From contig NC_084763.1 of NCBI RefSeq assembly GCF_028858725.1, positions 55,265,152 through 55,329,151 of the forward strand: 64,000 nucleotides of DNA, read 5' to 3'. This stretch comes from Colius striatus (Eukaryota > Chordata > Aves > Coliiformes > Coliidae). The notes beneath the pieces are model-generated. The model did not search any database. It was given only the letters and a program-made list of their open reading frames with translations, and was not told the origin of the DNA. Shown here in pieces: positions 39,757-53,600 of the stretch. The position numbers and the translations under genes were made by a program. Numbering within the stretch: the first letter of the stretch is position 1; the number at the start of each line of letters is the position of its first letter.

Positions 39757-42700
39757 CTGGATTTTTTTCCCCCCTATTCAGTTCTTCAAATTTCCTTTAT
39801 TGAATATAAGTTCTTGACAGATGGAGACCCATCTGTCCTGATACTATTATCTGTTGGATTTCTAAATTTGCTCTGACTTGTAGGACCTGTGAGAGTAACT
39901 GGACATTGTTTTTAATTGTTCCTTGGACTGCTTGCAGAGTTATAACCTTGAACAGTGAATTAACTCTTGGGGAAACCACATCATTTTTTATATGACTTTC
40001 TGTAAGACAATGCACTTTCCCCTGCCCTTTATTCTTTCACTTTTTAAAATTAGGCTGACTTGGTTGCCAATCTGCAGCATTGAGCCAATGCCAAAGGCAA
40101 ATGCAGTGTTAGATAAAGAAGTGGCCTGATCTGATGTGGCAAATCCTATTTCCATTATTCAATTAATGTTTTCTTTAAAAAGATGTCTTTTAGCATAAAG
40201 CCTGATTTACCCAAATCCAAACAGCAGTTAAATATTGCTAATAACATTGTAATAATTGTGTATTTTAAGCCTGAGTGTAGATTAAGCCGTGTCTAAAAGC
40301 ATAAAGGAATGTATGGTCTTTGAGAGTATCAATATAATGGTTTAATCAGATGAATAGATTTAATTATTTCAGTAGTCACAGTAGTAAATGGCAGAACCCA
40401 ACAAAAGATAACACAGTTTATAGGGTCACTGGTTCAAGTTCAGCCCATATACATAATTCAAGAGTCCCTGATCTGTGAAGTAGTATTTGCTGCTACCATA
40501 AAAACCCCAGACTGCCCAAAGCACATTCTGGTGGCTCAGCCTCATTTTCCAGCTTTGATACTTGATTTTAGTCGAAGCAGTGACTGCATTCTGTCACAGT
40601 GGATCTATCAGGTGGACTGTACCTACCCTCTGGCTCTGGATAACCCCAAATTTGTATGCCTAAACTCCATCTCAAACACACAAACAGAAATCAATAGATT
40701 AATCAATTCTCTGCCTTGCTTGCTGTCAGGACAAGGACGCTGCACCCTGCATTGTAGTAGGGGAATAATTAGCAAATGTTTGATTTGTTGAGGACAATAC
40801 AGTCCTATTTTTAAAAAGGTTAATCCAATAGTGGAGTTGGTTTGCTTTTAACATTTTGTATAGTTTTTATTAATGTCTTGACAAATATAAAATGACTGGG
40901 CAGTTAAAAGTATATCTGATTTTAAGTGATTAGTTGGGGAAATTGATGATATTTCCCCCTTCACTGTAGATGTTGCTTGTGTTGTCAAGATGTAACTTAC
41001 CATGCTTGACAATGAATTACATCAAAGTTGACTTCATACACTCCTAGAACTCCTTGAGGAATAGTTTCCTATCATGAGAAAATACCTTGTTTGAACATCT
41101 TATGGCTCAGGAGGCTACAACCTTCTTCTGGTTCAGTAACTGGAACTGGGATGTCCACTTGTCTCCTTACACCTGCAGATGTGTTTATTTTGTGCTCTTT
41201 CTGACCTGCTGAAGATACATTCACTGGCAGGTCGATTAGGACCTGTGTAATATGGAAAAGTTGATATTTAAAGTTACTAAAACGACTATCGCGACTCACA
41301 ACAGCAACGTGATCTAGAGAGTAGATGTATCAGAACTACTGATAACGTTTTTATCTGTGTGACTGGGCAGAGGTGTGCAGCCCATCAGATGCTTTTTATG
41401 TGGCTATTCATCTGCCTGTTCTTGCAACAATTCAGTACAATTATGGGATTCTGTCTATTGCAAGTTAACATACTTTAAATGCTCATTGGGTTTGTACTTA
41501 CCTGTCATCAATATCTTGGAGAAAAAATATGGCCAATTTTAAGGATGGGAAATGAATCAAATTGCACTTCAAAATCGTGTATACTTTATTGCCATGTTAT
41601 AGTTGCACCAATACTTTTTCATGGATGTATGCCAAGAGGAGGTTCCTGAACTTGGGAGAAGGAAATGCACATTCTTTCCTTTAGCCCTTTCCCCTAACCC
41701 AACACACAAAAGCAGACAAAAGGAGACAAAGGGATAAGGGATTGAAGCTACAGTATCCCTGTATGTTGTGTACCCAGGAAAAGTCATCCCTTCAGTCAGT
41801 TGTGCATGCAGATCATCAAAGACATTTTTCTGATGATTTAAATTTCTTCTTTCTTCACACTTCTCTTTCAAAAGCAGGTTGAAGTCACATGTACTGTGTA
41901 GCTTGTAAGCACAGGTTAATATAGTCAATGAGCCTCTTCTACACTCAACAAGAAAGTCCAATTGAAGGCACCCATCCCATAACTTTCCTAAATATTTAAC
42001 AAAGTTGTGAGTGTCTTGGTTATTTACCATAGTGCTTAAATCAGCATTATAAACAGCCTTAAAAAAGGAAGCTTTTTAAAAATCACACAAAAAACCCCCA
42101 AACAAGGTAGTGATCTGTGCCAAGTTAAGTTGGCTAAATGTGGAAGAATATATGCAGTATGTTGAAAAAACATAATTAAGCAACGTAGGTTGACTTATGT
42201 TTTTCTTGGCAGGGAAGTGGTGTTGCTTTTACATCACTGTATTGCCTTTCACTTGCTTGTATCTTGTTGGCTTGTGAGCAGCCATGTTCATTTGACTTGA
42301 AAGTGAACATTTAACTGCTCTTCAAGCCCTGTTTGTGCAAAACATGCTTTTAATGAGCACGCACATTTAACTGTAACAGATTGAAAACAGGAGGACTCTC
42401 ACAGCAGAAAAATTTGTATTTTGAAAGCTTGCCCACTACTATCCTTTGTTTTTGATGATGTTGTGAACTATAACGCAGTGTCAGAGCTCTGACTTCTGCT
42501 TGTGGTTGGACTTTTTTGTTTGTTTTGTTTGTTTAGGAGGGAGATTTGGCTGTAGTTAAGGTGATATATCCATTATATTCACATGTAGGAGCTGTTAAGT
42601 AAGTTGCTTCTACTTTAAACTAACATTTAATATGTGTGTGTCAGCTGAAATGTCAAATGAAATTGAGGTGCAAACGCAGTCACTATTAAAAAAGTCTTGA

Positions 42701-45700
42701 GGAGGCTTCAGGAATGAAAGCAGACCAAGGAGAAATAGATTTCAGATTCAGTTTCCAATTGATTTCAGAAAGTGGCTTGATGATGATAATGTTCTGCTTT
42801 AAGCACAAAGGAAAAAGATTGCTTTATAAATCAGTTTCCAGGCTGCTTTTAGTGTTATGTCTTTTCCATGCTATTCTTTCACTTTATTTTCTCAAAGGGC
42901 ATCTTTCAGCAGGATCACGTTTACAAGACGATTCAGCTCAAGATAATTTCTTGTGGCACAATTTGACTGAGGAATGTTTCTTGCTATATAAAATCATACA
43001 GGATCAGCTTTGCTGTCTCTTTTAAACTCACTGGGCAGCAGGCAAAAGGTTGCACGATACCTCAACCACTGTTCTGTTTTAGGTGTGACCAAAAGAAAAA
43101 GGGGAGCGTACCAAATGCAGGAGTCCTAATTCTGTAGCCAGGCTTGTTTGTTATCAATATGTTTGTGGATTGACTTAATGAAGATTCTAGTAAAAGTGAA
43201 ATTGAACCATCTGAAAACTAGAATATCACTTAATTTCCTTTCTCTAATTAGAAGATGATTTTCCCAGAAAACTGGGGTTTATGCATTGCTTTCACCCTTC
43301 TAGTGCCCATCATTGACAACAGGCTGATTAACTGCATTTTAAGGGACTTTGTAGTGGTCAGAAAGCAAAGGGAGATAATACCACTCAGGGTTTCACAGGT
43401 TTGTGAAATTGCTCTAAACTGGGAAATAGTGGTTTGCTGTCTCTGACATCTGTGAAATAAATGAATACAGGTGAATTTAAGTCAACTGAAGCAAACACTG
43501 CTGTATTAATCAGTCTCTCTCCTTTGCTTACAAAGTACTTATTGGAGAGACAGTTTGTCTACAAACTTTTTTTTTTCCTAATTACCACGTAATTTTGGAT
43601 GTTTTTTTTTCATAAATCTCTATTGTAGATACATTAAATGTTTTTTCCAAACCAATTTTAAGCTAGTATTGGCATTTAACCATCTTGCAAATGGAAGTAC
43701 CAGAATAAGCACACTGTATTTTTTGCATTATCACTGGAGAAATGTTGATTTTCTTTTTCCCTGGTGGTGTTGGATTTGATTGCTTCTGGCAGCCTAAAAT
43801 AGGTAATGTAAAAACCTATCGTTATGTCTCCAGTGCAGGATTTTTACACTCTTAGAACTTCATCTGATAGCTGCAGCACTTCTGATCTGCAAAGAAAAAG
43901 TCAGGAGAAAATAAAAGATCTGAAAGGCAAGTCAAATGCCAGGGAGTAGCAGTCCTGCTATAGCCATGGGAAACAACTTCAGCAGACCTGGAGGATCCCC
44001 AAAAACTCTTGTGGTACAGTCATCCTGCTTGTGGCACTATCTACTAGCCACCAGTCCATGGTGCCTGATTGACAAGGGGGAAAGGTGGATCTTCACAGAG
44101 TTCTGCTTCTGGCTCTGTCGTTGTAGGATTTTACATCAAGGTAACTTTTTTTATCAGTGGGTATGCTGTGTATGGATGGTGTGATTCAAGCAGCCACACC
44201 ACATTATTGGATCCATCCTGAGGTGTGACATATTTCAATTCCTAAGCATGTTGTGCTCATATGGTACTGAATTCCTGGTTTTGAACTACACCACCAAGAA
44301 CCTTCCAGTCCTCTAAGTGTCAGATACAATAAGTTTTTGCTTGCCACTTACAATGAAACAACCACCAGACTGAATCGTGCTGAACTAAAGTTTAAATCAT
44401 AGTATGATTAAGGCCTTTCTGGTGGGGTTTCTTAGGTCTATATTAATACCATATGATGAAGTGTTCTATCCCTAAAACAAAGCCCCCATGAAGTGGAAAC
44501 CATGGTTTCTTAGTTTAACTGCAAAGAAATTAATCCTCACTCTCCTTTGTGCATCTGAGACAATACTTCTGTTAAAATGCATAAGGAGTGGAAAAGCCAC
44601 AAAGCTTTGAGGGAAAATAATCTCCTAATTAAGAGGGTATACTAAGGCAGTGAAATTAAATGATATTCTAGTTGTGAGATCTTTCAATTTTACTTTGTCT
44701 AGGGTGAAGGACATGATAAACTTCTCATTGAATTGTTTCCTTTTTAATAAGTGACTCGTACTCTCTTTCCTTCTCCTGCATGAAAATATGATTTTAAGAT
44801 GGGCAATGGGATGGGATCACTAATAGCACTAAACTGTATGAGGGTATATACTAATAAAATAGGTTGAATTTCTATGGTGGACGAGTGTTACTCTGCCTCT
44901 GGAACAGAGCATGACAAGAGCACTTGGTGTGCAGCAGCAGGCTGTCAGTGCATGTGGTGCTGTGGTGAGCTGTTGCCTCTTTCTCCCTATAACCACAGAT
45001 GTGATAGTAACCTTCTCAGGAGGGAAGCTTCTGCTTTTAAAACACCACCCACAGACTGAATTTTCTACTTTGCAAAATCTCAGCACCCTATTATCTGTTT
45101 CACTGGCTGTCAAGGTATTGACTGTGAAAGTTTATATTGTAAATGAAAGACTCTGTATCCTTGTAGACTTGTCAAAAAGTTGCAAATCTATTACAAGTAA
45201 AAAAAAAAAACCCAACAAAGTGTAATTAAATGTCTTCAGTGATCTTCACAGCCTTTCTTTGCCCTCCACTTTTTTTGTTTTAAATGTAAAAAGGAGCAGC
45301 AGCATCTCACTCCAAAGTTATCCCAAACCCCAATAGCAGCCTTTGTTTTCCACTGAAGTGCTTTCACAAGTTTATAGGTCTTCCACTCAGCCTAAAGCCC
45401 TGTTGAAGAGTCCTCAAAGAAGAGAAGTCAAGACTATTTTTCTTGTCTAGCATGGCCTTGGTTTCAGATGGCTGGTTTCTTTTGCCCATTCTGCAGCATA
45501 ACCTGGGGCTCCACATGCTGCTGAGGCTGATTCATTGAGATTTGTGTAAAGAAATGTTTGTTTCCCTTCATGATAAAGCCAGAATAACTCATTTGCTACT
45601 CTCGATATCTTTGCCCAATGAAATTTAATGAAGAGAGATTGTCAGCAACACATCCTTGTCCATGAACCAGACAATAACCACTACTAAAAATGAACCCAGT

Positions 45701-47049
45701 GTAAAACATAACTACGTAGAAATCAAATTAGAGGGGTTTTTTGTGTTGGTTGGGATGGTGGGGAGCAGGAGTGTGTGTTTGTTTTAAGGCTGATTAAGGA
45801 GAAGAGCCTCAAACTGTGTCTTTTGAGACTTAATTATGATGAGCCCACAAGGTGGTAGAAGAGTGGTTCTTGGCTCCCTGTCTGCTGCTAGGTCTCTGGG
45901 TTTCAGTAAGACAAGGAAATCCATTTTCAGCACTCCCACATGATGGTTCCTCTGTTGCTGTGGCAGCAAAGCAGGGCAGGAGTTGGCTTCCAAAACAGGC
46001 ACATAAGGGGTTCTGCAGTGAAAAATCAAGGCAGTAATTACTGTGTCACCAGATTCCTGCTTGCTCTTGCAAAGAGGTTGTCATCATCAGCCCACTCACT
46101 CCACTGCAAGTCCTCTTGAGCTAGCTTTGAATAGAAGAGACATTGTGAATGTATTTGTCAGGGAAGCAGTTTTCCCTTCAGCACAATGAACAAATACTTC
46201 CATCTGGTCACTACGCAGTTCACAAAATATCAAGCCCTTAACAGTCTCTTTTATTAAAAACTGAAGAAAAAAAAAGGAAGTTAATAGAGGCATCCATTCA
46301 CTTGCAGTCACCTGGTTGTCTCTTGGATCCCTGTGTCAGCTCTGAGAGACTTCCCTAGAGAAGCAATGTGGGAAACAGCACGTGGGTTAGTTATGCAGTA
46401 CAGCCAGGCTCCTTGGAATGAGTATCCTGAACTGAGAAACTTCTCCCATGCCTGCCTGTGTGGTCTGTTCCTTCAAACCTCAGCAGTGCTTGTCATCCTT
46501 TCTTCTGTATAAAACTTGAGCTAGTCACCTTCCTACCTGACTCTAAGTCTGGGCAGAACCTCAGGCTGGAATCTGGAGGAGTCCAATCATTTGGGGAATG
46601 TGACAGCTGATTTTTCCTACATTGAAACTACTATTAAAGTGATATTCTTGGAATTAAGCTTTGAAGACATCAGATGGTTTAGGGGTTTTATTATTTTTTA
46701 AGGGAATAAGTTCTGTGAAGGATGTACTCTCTTTTGCTGAGATGTAAATTGTAAATATGAATACAGGATTTTTCAGAAGAGATATAAGTAAGAATAATTT
46801 GAAGTACTCTGTTTCCTGGGGGGTTTTTTTGAAGCTCTTTTGTAAACTATGAATTGTGTGTGTTCTATTTAAAAACACTGGGTTATTAAACCTTCAGACT
46901 GTAGAGTATAAGGCTTGAATTACATCTCTTTTTATTAATAAGCTGTCCTCACTAATGGTGCTTTTGAATATGTCAAAAACCTGGTATTGCAAAAGCCAAA
47001 ATACTGTAAATGAAGCCTGTGTGTGTATAGAACATAAGTACAAAAGGCA
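39757..47049. other. Intron sequence with possible antisense exon-like segments
   Basis: No recognised gene. The - strand carries a perfect consensus donor (CAG|GTAAGT, last exon base 41,502) and a 157-bp segment bounded by an acceptor and a donor (41,242 down to 41,086), next to a 153-codon - strand open frame (41,569-42,030). None of the peptides is recognised. Six CpGs cluster at 41,233-41,347. A poly(A) run lies near 45,200. Confidence 0.4.
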
Positions 47050-47185
47050 ATGCTGTTCGCACGTCTGTTGCTATTGACTTTGGGGGTGGTATCACTGTGC
47101 TTGCACCTTCAACTTGCTCTTCTGGGTGTGTTTTTATGGCGATCGAGCGGGTTGGGAGTAGAGTGTAGAACCAGACAGTCCCCTG
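47050..47185 (+). other. Candidate alternative first coding exon of FAM171A1
   Basis: From ATG 47,050 (G at -3) an open frame gives MLFARLLLLTLGVVSLCLHL followed by more hydrophobic residues to about residue 30, then a polar stretch ending CRTRQSP. It meets the donor CCTG|GTAAGC after base 47,185. The 136 bases leave one dangling G, the phase needed to join exon 2 and restore its first Glu codon. The product would be a differently targeted FAM171A1. Several CpGs (47,058-47,150) stand out from the intron. Against it: T-rich DNA readily encodes Leu-rich peptides, the donor hexamer and phase can match by chance, and a TATA-like tatagaa at 47,026 is too close to the ATG. I recognise no known isoform with this sequence. 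Confidence 0.25.
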
Positions 47186-50100
47186 GTAAGCACTTTCTTT
47201 CTATATTCTGTAGGATCTTTGGCACTTCAAAGCAAAGTTGGGTTAGTGTTGACAACTAATTGTTTTCTTCATATGCTAACCATTTCAGCAATTCAGAACT
47301 AGTTTGTTAGGTGAATACAGGCCATGGCATTCAAAACCAGGAGCCTAACCTTGCATTCCAAATGTTGCTCAACTTTGTTCTGAAGGTATGCTGGTGATAC
47401 AGGAGCATGAATCCCTACAGCCTCTGGAATCATGGAGACTGATACAAACTGCTCAGAAGACTCAGGCTAAAGCTTGCAGTTTCTTGAAGTAGCTTAACCT
47501 AGCAGTGAGAGTCCTGCAGTTGTCCTTTGCAGCACCAGCGAGCATTTGAACTAAAACTCTAGCAGAAACTTTCTGTGTAAAAGGCAGCAAAAATTTTACT
47601 GGTCATGAGGAAGGTAATTAAACTAATTTTAAAAGTCTGTAGTCATGTAACATCCAAAAAACCACAACGATTTTTAGAGTTAAGGCATGGGATAAAAAAA
47701 GCAGCTATGACAAATATTTTGTGTACAAGCATAGGATTTTTAGCAGTTTTCACTTTAGGCACTGTTTCGTGTCTGATTGCCTATGTGTAGATGTCCTCCT
47801 CCATTGCTGCAAGTGACAAATCTGTTCCAATTGACTTTTTTTTTCCAATAAAGCAATGTGCAGATCATCTTCTAGCACACACTTAACTGCTTAACCTATG
47901 GTTTACTTCAGTGCTGGCAAGAGCCATGTTAGATGCCTTTCTCACTGGAACTTGCTCTGCACTTGCAACATGCAGCAAGTACCCCAGATGCTGAGTGCTG
48001 TCATAGAAGCTATGCCAAAGCTTCATCAGAGGGCAGAGGGTGCCATCATCTGCCTTGCAGTTCTGCCCAGGGCTGGTTACAGCTATTCCGAAATGTCATC
48101 TTGTGGAAAGCAAGTTGCAGGAGTCAGAGAGAATAGCAATTCTCCTGGATCTCCTCCCATCACAGGACTGGGATCGGCTGAAGAAGTGCATAGAGACTCA
48201 AGAGCCAAGAAATTTCCCTGGGTACCATAGTAGAAGACTGAGGTTGATGTTTTTACACATCTCAGGTGGTTTCAGGGCACACTGTTCTATATACCTCCCA
48301 TCACCCCCCAATACCCTGCTGCTGGTTTTGACGTTTGTGTGATGTGAAGTCAGTGCTTGTATGAATCACTGTGCCTCTGGGGGAAAGGGAGGGAGGGAAG
48401 GGAAGAGAGGGAGAGAAAAAGGGATATAATATTCCTGCAGTCCCTGAGTAGCATCAGAGCACAATGAGTGGGTAGAGAAGTGTTTGTATCTCTTGCAGTT
48501 TGTCTTGACTGCTGCAAAAGGAAGAAGGCAGAGCCTTGGATTCTTTTTCTCCTCTCTCCACCTCACATTCTTACCACCTAGCCAACAACCCTCAGGTGAT
48601 GGGGTGAGGGTGGTATCTGTGGGAGCTAAGAGGCCAAAATGGACCCGGTGGGCAGGGGATTATGCAGAGTTCTGTGACCCAGCTGCACAATAGCGTGGCT
48701 GCGTACAGCCCTCGGACTGAGGCGTCTTGGAATGCAGCAGTAATGTAGTCTTGTGCAGATCAAAGGGAGCAGCCTGAAACACTCAACTGTTGGTTTGGGG
48801 ATTTGGTTTTGGTTTTTTTTGTCCCAACACTCCCACATCCAGGGGGAGCTGATACTTTGCATATACAAACCCCGCAAGAGTAGGAGGATCTTATACTGGA
48901 ACAGCCAGCTGCTGTAATAAATAAAACGTAGCAAATGTTCCCAAAGAGAAAGGGGAAATGGGAGTCAAAAAGCCAAGGTGTTCCGGCCCAAAGCAGATGT
49001 TGACAGTATCTGGGGTGGACGTGCTGGAAGAGAGTGTATCTTGGATGATGTCAGTGAAGTGTGGAGGCCCAGCTGTGGGGGATGAGGGCAACCCCAGCAG
49101 AGTGCTAAGGAAGCCCAGCTGCTTTTTGCTCTCTGTGGGGAACAAAGCTGTGTGCTGCCTCTGCTGACTTAGACTTTGGTCCTGAAAAATTTGAGGGGTA
49201 AGGAAAGCAGAGCATGGATGTACCAGTGAGCACTGCCTGTGATGTAGGTGTTGTTCTCTCACTACTGTGCCAGTGAAAAATGTTTCTGTATCTTGCTTCT
49301 CATGACACTTTTTGAGCAGTTCTAAGTCAAGCCCAAGTAAGACAAAATTGTAACAGTCAGTTTAAAGATGATGGGAATTACTGGAATGCAATAAGGACTT
49401 GGAATGTTTACCTGTCCCCTCCCATGCTACCCAAGCTGACAGAGTGGCAGGTAACTGGGCAGGCTCCCAGCTGTGTTAGCTGTCTCTGCCTGTGATGTGA
49501 AAAGTCTGTTTCCTAGTCCCTCCACCCCGACACAGCCCAAAGGCCTTTCTCTTCACAAGAATGAATTCCCTCACCTCTTTTTACCTAATAGAAGGTGAAA
49601 GTCCCAGTGTACACGAGACATTGTGAAGACCCTCTGCAAGCTAGCAAATTGTTCGAATAAATTTATACCCAAGCTTTAATTTAACTCCTGCAAACTCTAG
49701 ATGCTGCCCTACCTTCATTCTGTTATAGCATTATTTTTCTGTCTCATATTTTTGAGATCTTTTTCAATATGTATTTTCTATTTACTTTTTCTTTACCACA
49801 TCATGTGAAACTTGTCTCAAGTTTTGCAGAGAGACAGAGGCAAAATATTGATGTTTGCTTGTTGTATTGTTTTACACTGTGGCAGAATTGCTATTTAAAC
49901 ATATTTGCTGTGGTTGGCTATCACTGCTATTTAAATAAAATTAAGCTTAAACAAGACATATTGCTTGAGTGTAAATCTTGGGGTTTTAAATGTAGTTGCT
50001 TGATTGAATTTAGCTCTATCAGAGCTTTCTCTTTTTTCCTTTTTAAGAAAAGTTTATAAGTAAGTGATGAGGTTTTGGAGTGTGAGGACAGCAGGGCAAA

Positions 50101-50641
50101 GGAACCTAAATATGAAGCAAGATGTTTGACAAATAGCCCTGAAAATTCATAGCTGAGGCACTAAACATGCCTTGTCATCTTGTCCAAGTTATTCCAGCAG
50201 TAGCTCATCTGGCCAAAGAGGGGGTTGTTTTAGCCAAATGAGACTTCGGGACAAGAGTGGAAAGTAACCCAGACCAGGATTCCTGGGTGAGACTATCAGC
50301 CTCAAGCAACTTCTTATACTGCACCAGGCACCTGGGCTGGGGAGGATGCTTTGCAACTGCTCTGTGGGCCAGAGAAGTTTCCCATCTCAGAGCACAGCTG
50401 CCTGTTGCAGACCCTTTTGCTGTGCCCTCCGAAGTAGCCTGGGCTGAAGAAATGAGAGAACTATCAGGGCCAAGGCCACATATCTTCAGAGTCCAAGCTT
50501 TGTTACAGCTGATATACAGGCAATCTCCAGGACATTTTGCCAGGAAACCCCTCTAATTTTCAGAAAAGGGTAGGCATGGTGGAGCAGCAAAGCCATCTGC
50601 TCCTACCACTATATTGGCTGTGAAACAGAAGCAATGTTTTA
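47186..50641. other. Intron sequence, nothing recognised as a gene
   Basis: No gene is supported. A purine-rich G-quadruplex motif lies at 48,379-48,402. Overlapping open frames on both strands at 47,900-49,260 reflect a locally GC-richer segment; none has recognisable motifs. Confidence 0.5.
48379..48402 (+). other. Intronic G-quadruplex motif
   Basis: Five G tracts of three or more bases are separated by loops of one to three A residues, within a purine-rich tract that extends to about 48,423. This is a canonical short-loop quadruplex motif on the non-template strand of FAM171A1. Function is unknown. Confidence 0.6.
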
Positions 50642-50681
50642 TGTCCCTTCCAACCCCTACCATTCCATGATTCTATGATAT
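50642..50681 (+). mobile_element. CR1 3' tip
   Basis: The sequence gtcccttccaacccctacca followed by ttccatgattctatgat is the standard CR1 3' terminus on the + strand, including its short terminal repeat. Only about 40 bp is recognisable. Confidence 0.82.
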
Positions 50682-53600
50682 GTAAGCATACCCATTTAAA
50701 AGAATATGAAATATAGTTTGCTTGGCTTTGGAACTGTAGATAACAAGTTTCAAAAAGTATCTATACTCTGAGTGTCTACATTTAGCTGGATGATTATCTT
50801 GTACAGCATGTGATCCTTAAAATCCCAAGGAGTTTTTGGTCCATGAGAGTATTATTACAAAACTAATTTCAGACTAAATTTATTATTCAATGATCAGAAA
50901 GATGTGTTTAAAGTTCAAATATTAAAGATTATTTCATTCACATTAGCTATTAATTATTGCTACTTGCCACCTTTTTTTGTTTAATGGACTACCCACTTGG
51001 ATGGATGTATCTGATTGAATGGTTCTCTTGTTCAAATTGGATATCTTGGCATTGAGCCTAGTTTGACCATTTCTGGGAGAAACTTGAGTCTGCAAATATG
51101 CTGGTTCAATTTGATTTGTCATTATTGTGTCTCTAGTATACTGCATCTCTCCTATATTGTGTGTGGGTAGAGGATGTTAACATACCTGTATAATTCTTTT
51201 GTAGTTGTGTGGAATCAGAACCATCGCTGCTTTGCTGTGCTGTGTTGACTGATGCCGTACTAGATCAGTGGATCTAAAGTCTTGTTTCCCTTTGTAAATA
51301 TCTAAGGTAACTCAGCTGATGGTCAGCTGAGTAGACAACCAGTTCCTGCTGGAGGAGTGCTGCTAGATTTTCTAACCTCTACTTTGCAAGCTCTCTAAAA
51401 GATTGCATGTTGTGCTCTGCCAGCTGCAAGTCTCTCTAGTGCTAGTATGGTAGCAGGAGGCTGCTTGGGAATTGGGGCTGGCCATCTCCTGTCCTTTTAC
51501 TCTTCCCTTAAGTAATTTTGTAACCTCAAGAGAACAATTGGTCACTTGGCTTATTAGAGTAGTTGCTGAAATGAGTGCATAAGCTGTCCTGTAAAACTAC
51601 TTGCTGTGAGTTGTGCGTGTGTGTATGCACAGACACATCCCTTGCGTTGTGTGTTTAGATTTTTTCCTCCAGAGCCTAATATGTGTATGTGGGGGGAAGT
51701 GAAGAGCAATTTTGATTTAGAACATATGTTCAGCAAAGCAGAAAGAATACCTATTTTTATATTGTTGAATGTTAATTTCTCAAATCCCAGAAGGTGTTGA
51801 AATTATCTGAACTTTAACATGAAATGTATAGTTTGAAATGTTGAAATCCTCTGAAGTTTGTGTGGTACTTCAGAGAAGTGAATGTCAAATAAAATAATGC
51901 ATAGCATGAAATGATACTGAATGTATTGCTAAAAATTGGTATGTGTAGACTTCCTAAAGCTGTTAAATTTTAGAAGGAAACATGAGGATTCTCTCTCTCT
52001 AAGTATTTGCAAGATGGTTAGCACTCCTGCAGTGAAAGTGTATTTATGGCTAAGTATGGTAGAATAGGTTTTGAATTTATTGGGCTTGTTCCTTTAAAAT
52101 ATTGGTTAAGTTGTATAATGTTATTTTTCTTAGCAGCTCCTTTATAAGAACAGAATTAATTGGAAACAAAAATTAAAGAGATTATAGCCATGTGTGACAT
52201 ACTTCTGAAGCTGAGAAAATATGTATCTGTAAACTGAATTTTAGAGAGACTTTCAGGGCAATGTTGAGGAAGATCTAAAGAAAATGCTGACATTTTTAGT
52301 GTGATTAGCTCGACCTGGTACTTTCAGTTTAATTGAGCATACATGTAAGTGTGCATGGATGCATAACGTACATAAACAATGCATCTACCAACCTTATACT
52401 CCTATACACAACATAATAGAGCATTTTTTGTCCTTTTATAACTTGATTATTGGTCTTGTATATGAACTTTTTAACTTGTTTCCCAGCAAATTCTCACAGC
52501 ACATCCTGTTCATGCAGTTTCTGTATATAAGTTTAGAGTCTGCCTGGTTTGGTTGTTTAGAAATTCCTTCCTCCTGCGTCCCCTTTAAACATTGCTTGTA
52601 GGCAGTAGATAGCTTTCCAAACACACAGCTGTTTGTTTAAAGCAGTATAATACTTTAAAATGCTTGCTTAATGCATAGACTAAATGGCCTACAAAATATT
52701 CATGTTGCTGTCTGTGCCAAGGAAGCAGAGAGTGCTGCTGGAATGTTTTCAGTTCAACATATCTGCTTGTTAATGGGAAAGTGGACTTATTTGTCAAGCT
52801 AAAAATGCCAGCAGCCCTTTGTGACAGTGCTGCTTTTAAACATATGTGTTTTGTAGCACAAGTCTAAGAAACAGAAGAGGTAAAATGAAAGGATTTGAGG
52901 GATTCTGTGCTGTGGGAGAGTGATGTTTACAGCTATAAATAGCCCAAATGAGTTTATGCCAGAGTGTAAGCAATAACCCCTTTCTGTTGTCAAATAGACA
53001 AACTGGTAAATAATATGAGCACTGTCAGAGACCTGCACTCTCTGACTGGAATCTTTTAGGTAGGCCACATGTTGAGGGTATAATGTTTAAAATCAAATGT
53101 ACTTATTCAAAGACATTTAATGTTACACAAAACATACTGAAATCACAATACAAATGTAATATGCACTTAGCAAATAGGAAACACAGCAATGGTAATAACA
53201 ATTTGATCACAGGGCCAATGTGTGATATCTGTTGCTGGTCTCAATAATATGTTTGCCATCACGATGCTGGGTGTCACTAGCCACCAAGGAAGAATATATG
53301 AGCTGAAACCAGCTCAAGCCTATTGCTCTCTTCAAATTGATTTATTTCTGTTGCTAGTTGTTAATTTTTTATACTCTATGCTGGGCTGAACCATGTACAC
53401 ACCCCCTTCCCATGCTGGTCTGAGCCATGTATACACTCCCTTCTCATGCTGGTCTGGAGGATGTTTTCATTCTTTTAAAGAGCCACTCAACTGTGGTGTA
53501 ATCACTTGATCCACTCAACTGCATAGCTGTTCATAGGTGCTCATCCCTTGGGTGCCGTTTGTGTGGAGATGAAGTCAGCTCTGTTTGCAGCAGCTGTGGT

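Noticed and set aside
41569..42030. 153-codon - strand open frame taken alone as a gene
   Set aside because: About one frame of this length is expected by chance in 64 kb of this composition, and no domain or homologue is recognised. Kept only as part of the antisense-transcript lead.
47026..47032. TATA-like tatagaa as promoter for the candidate alternative exon
   Set aside because: It lies 18 bp before the ATG; a TATA-driven start about 30 bp downstream would fall inside the coding frame.
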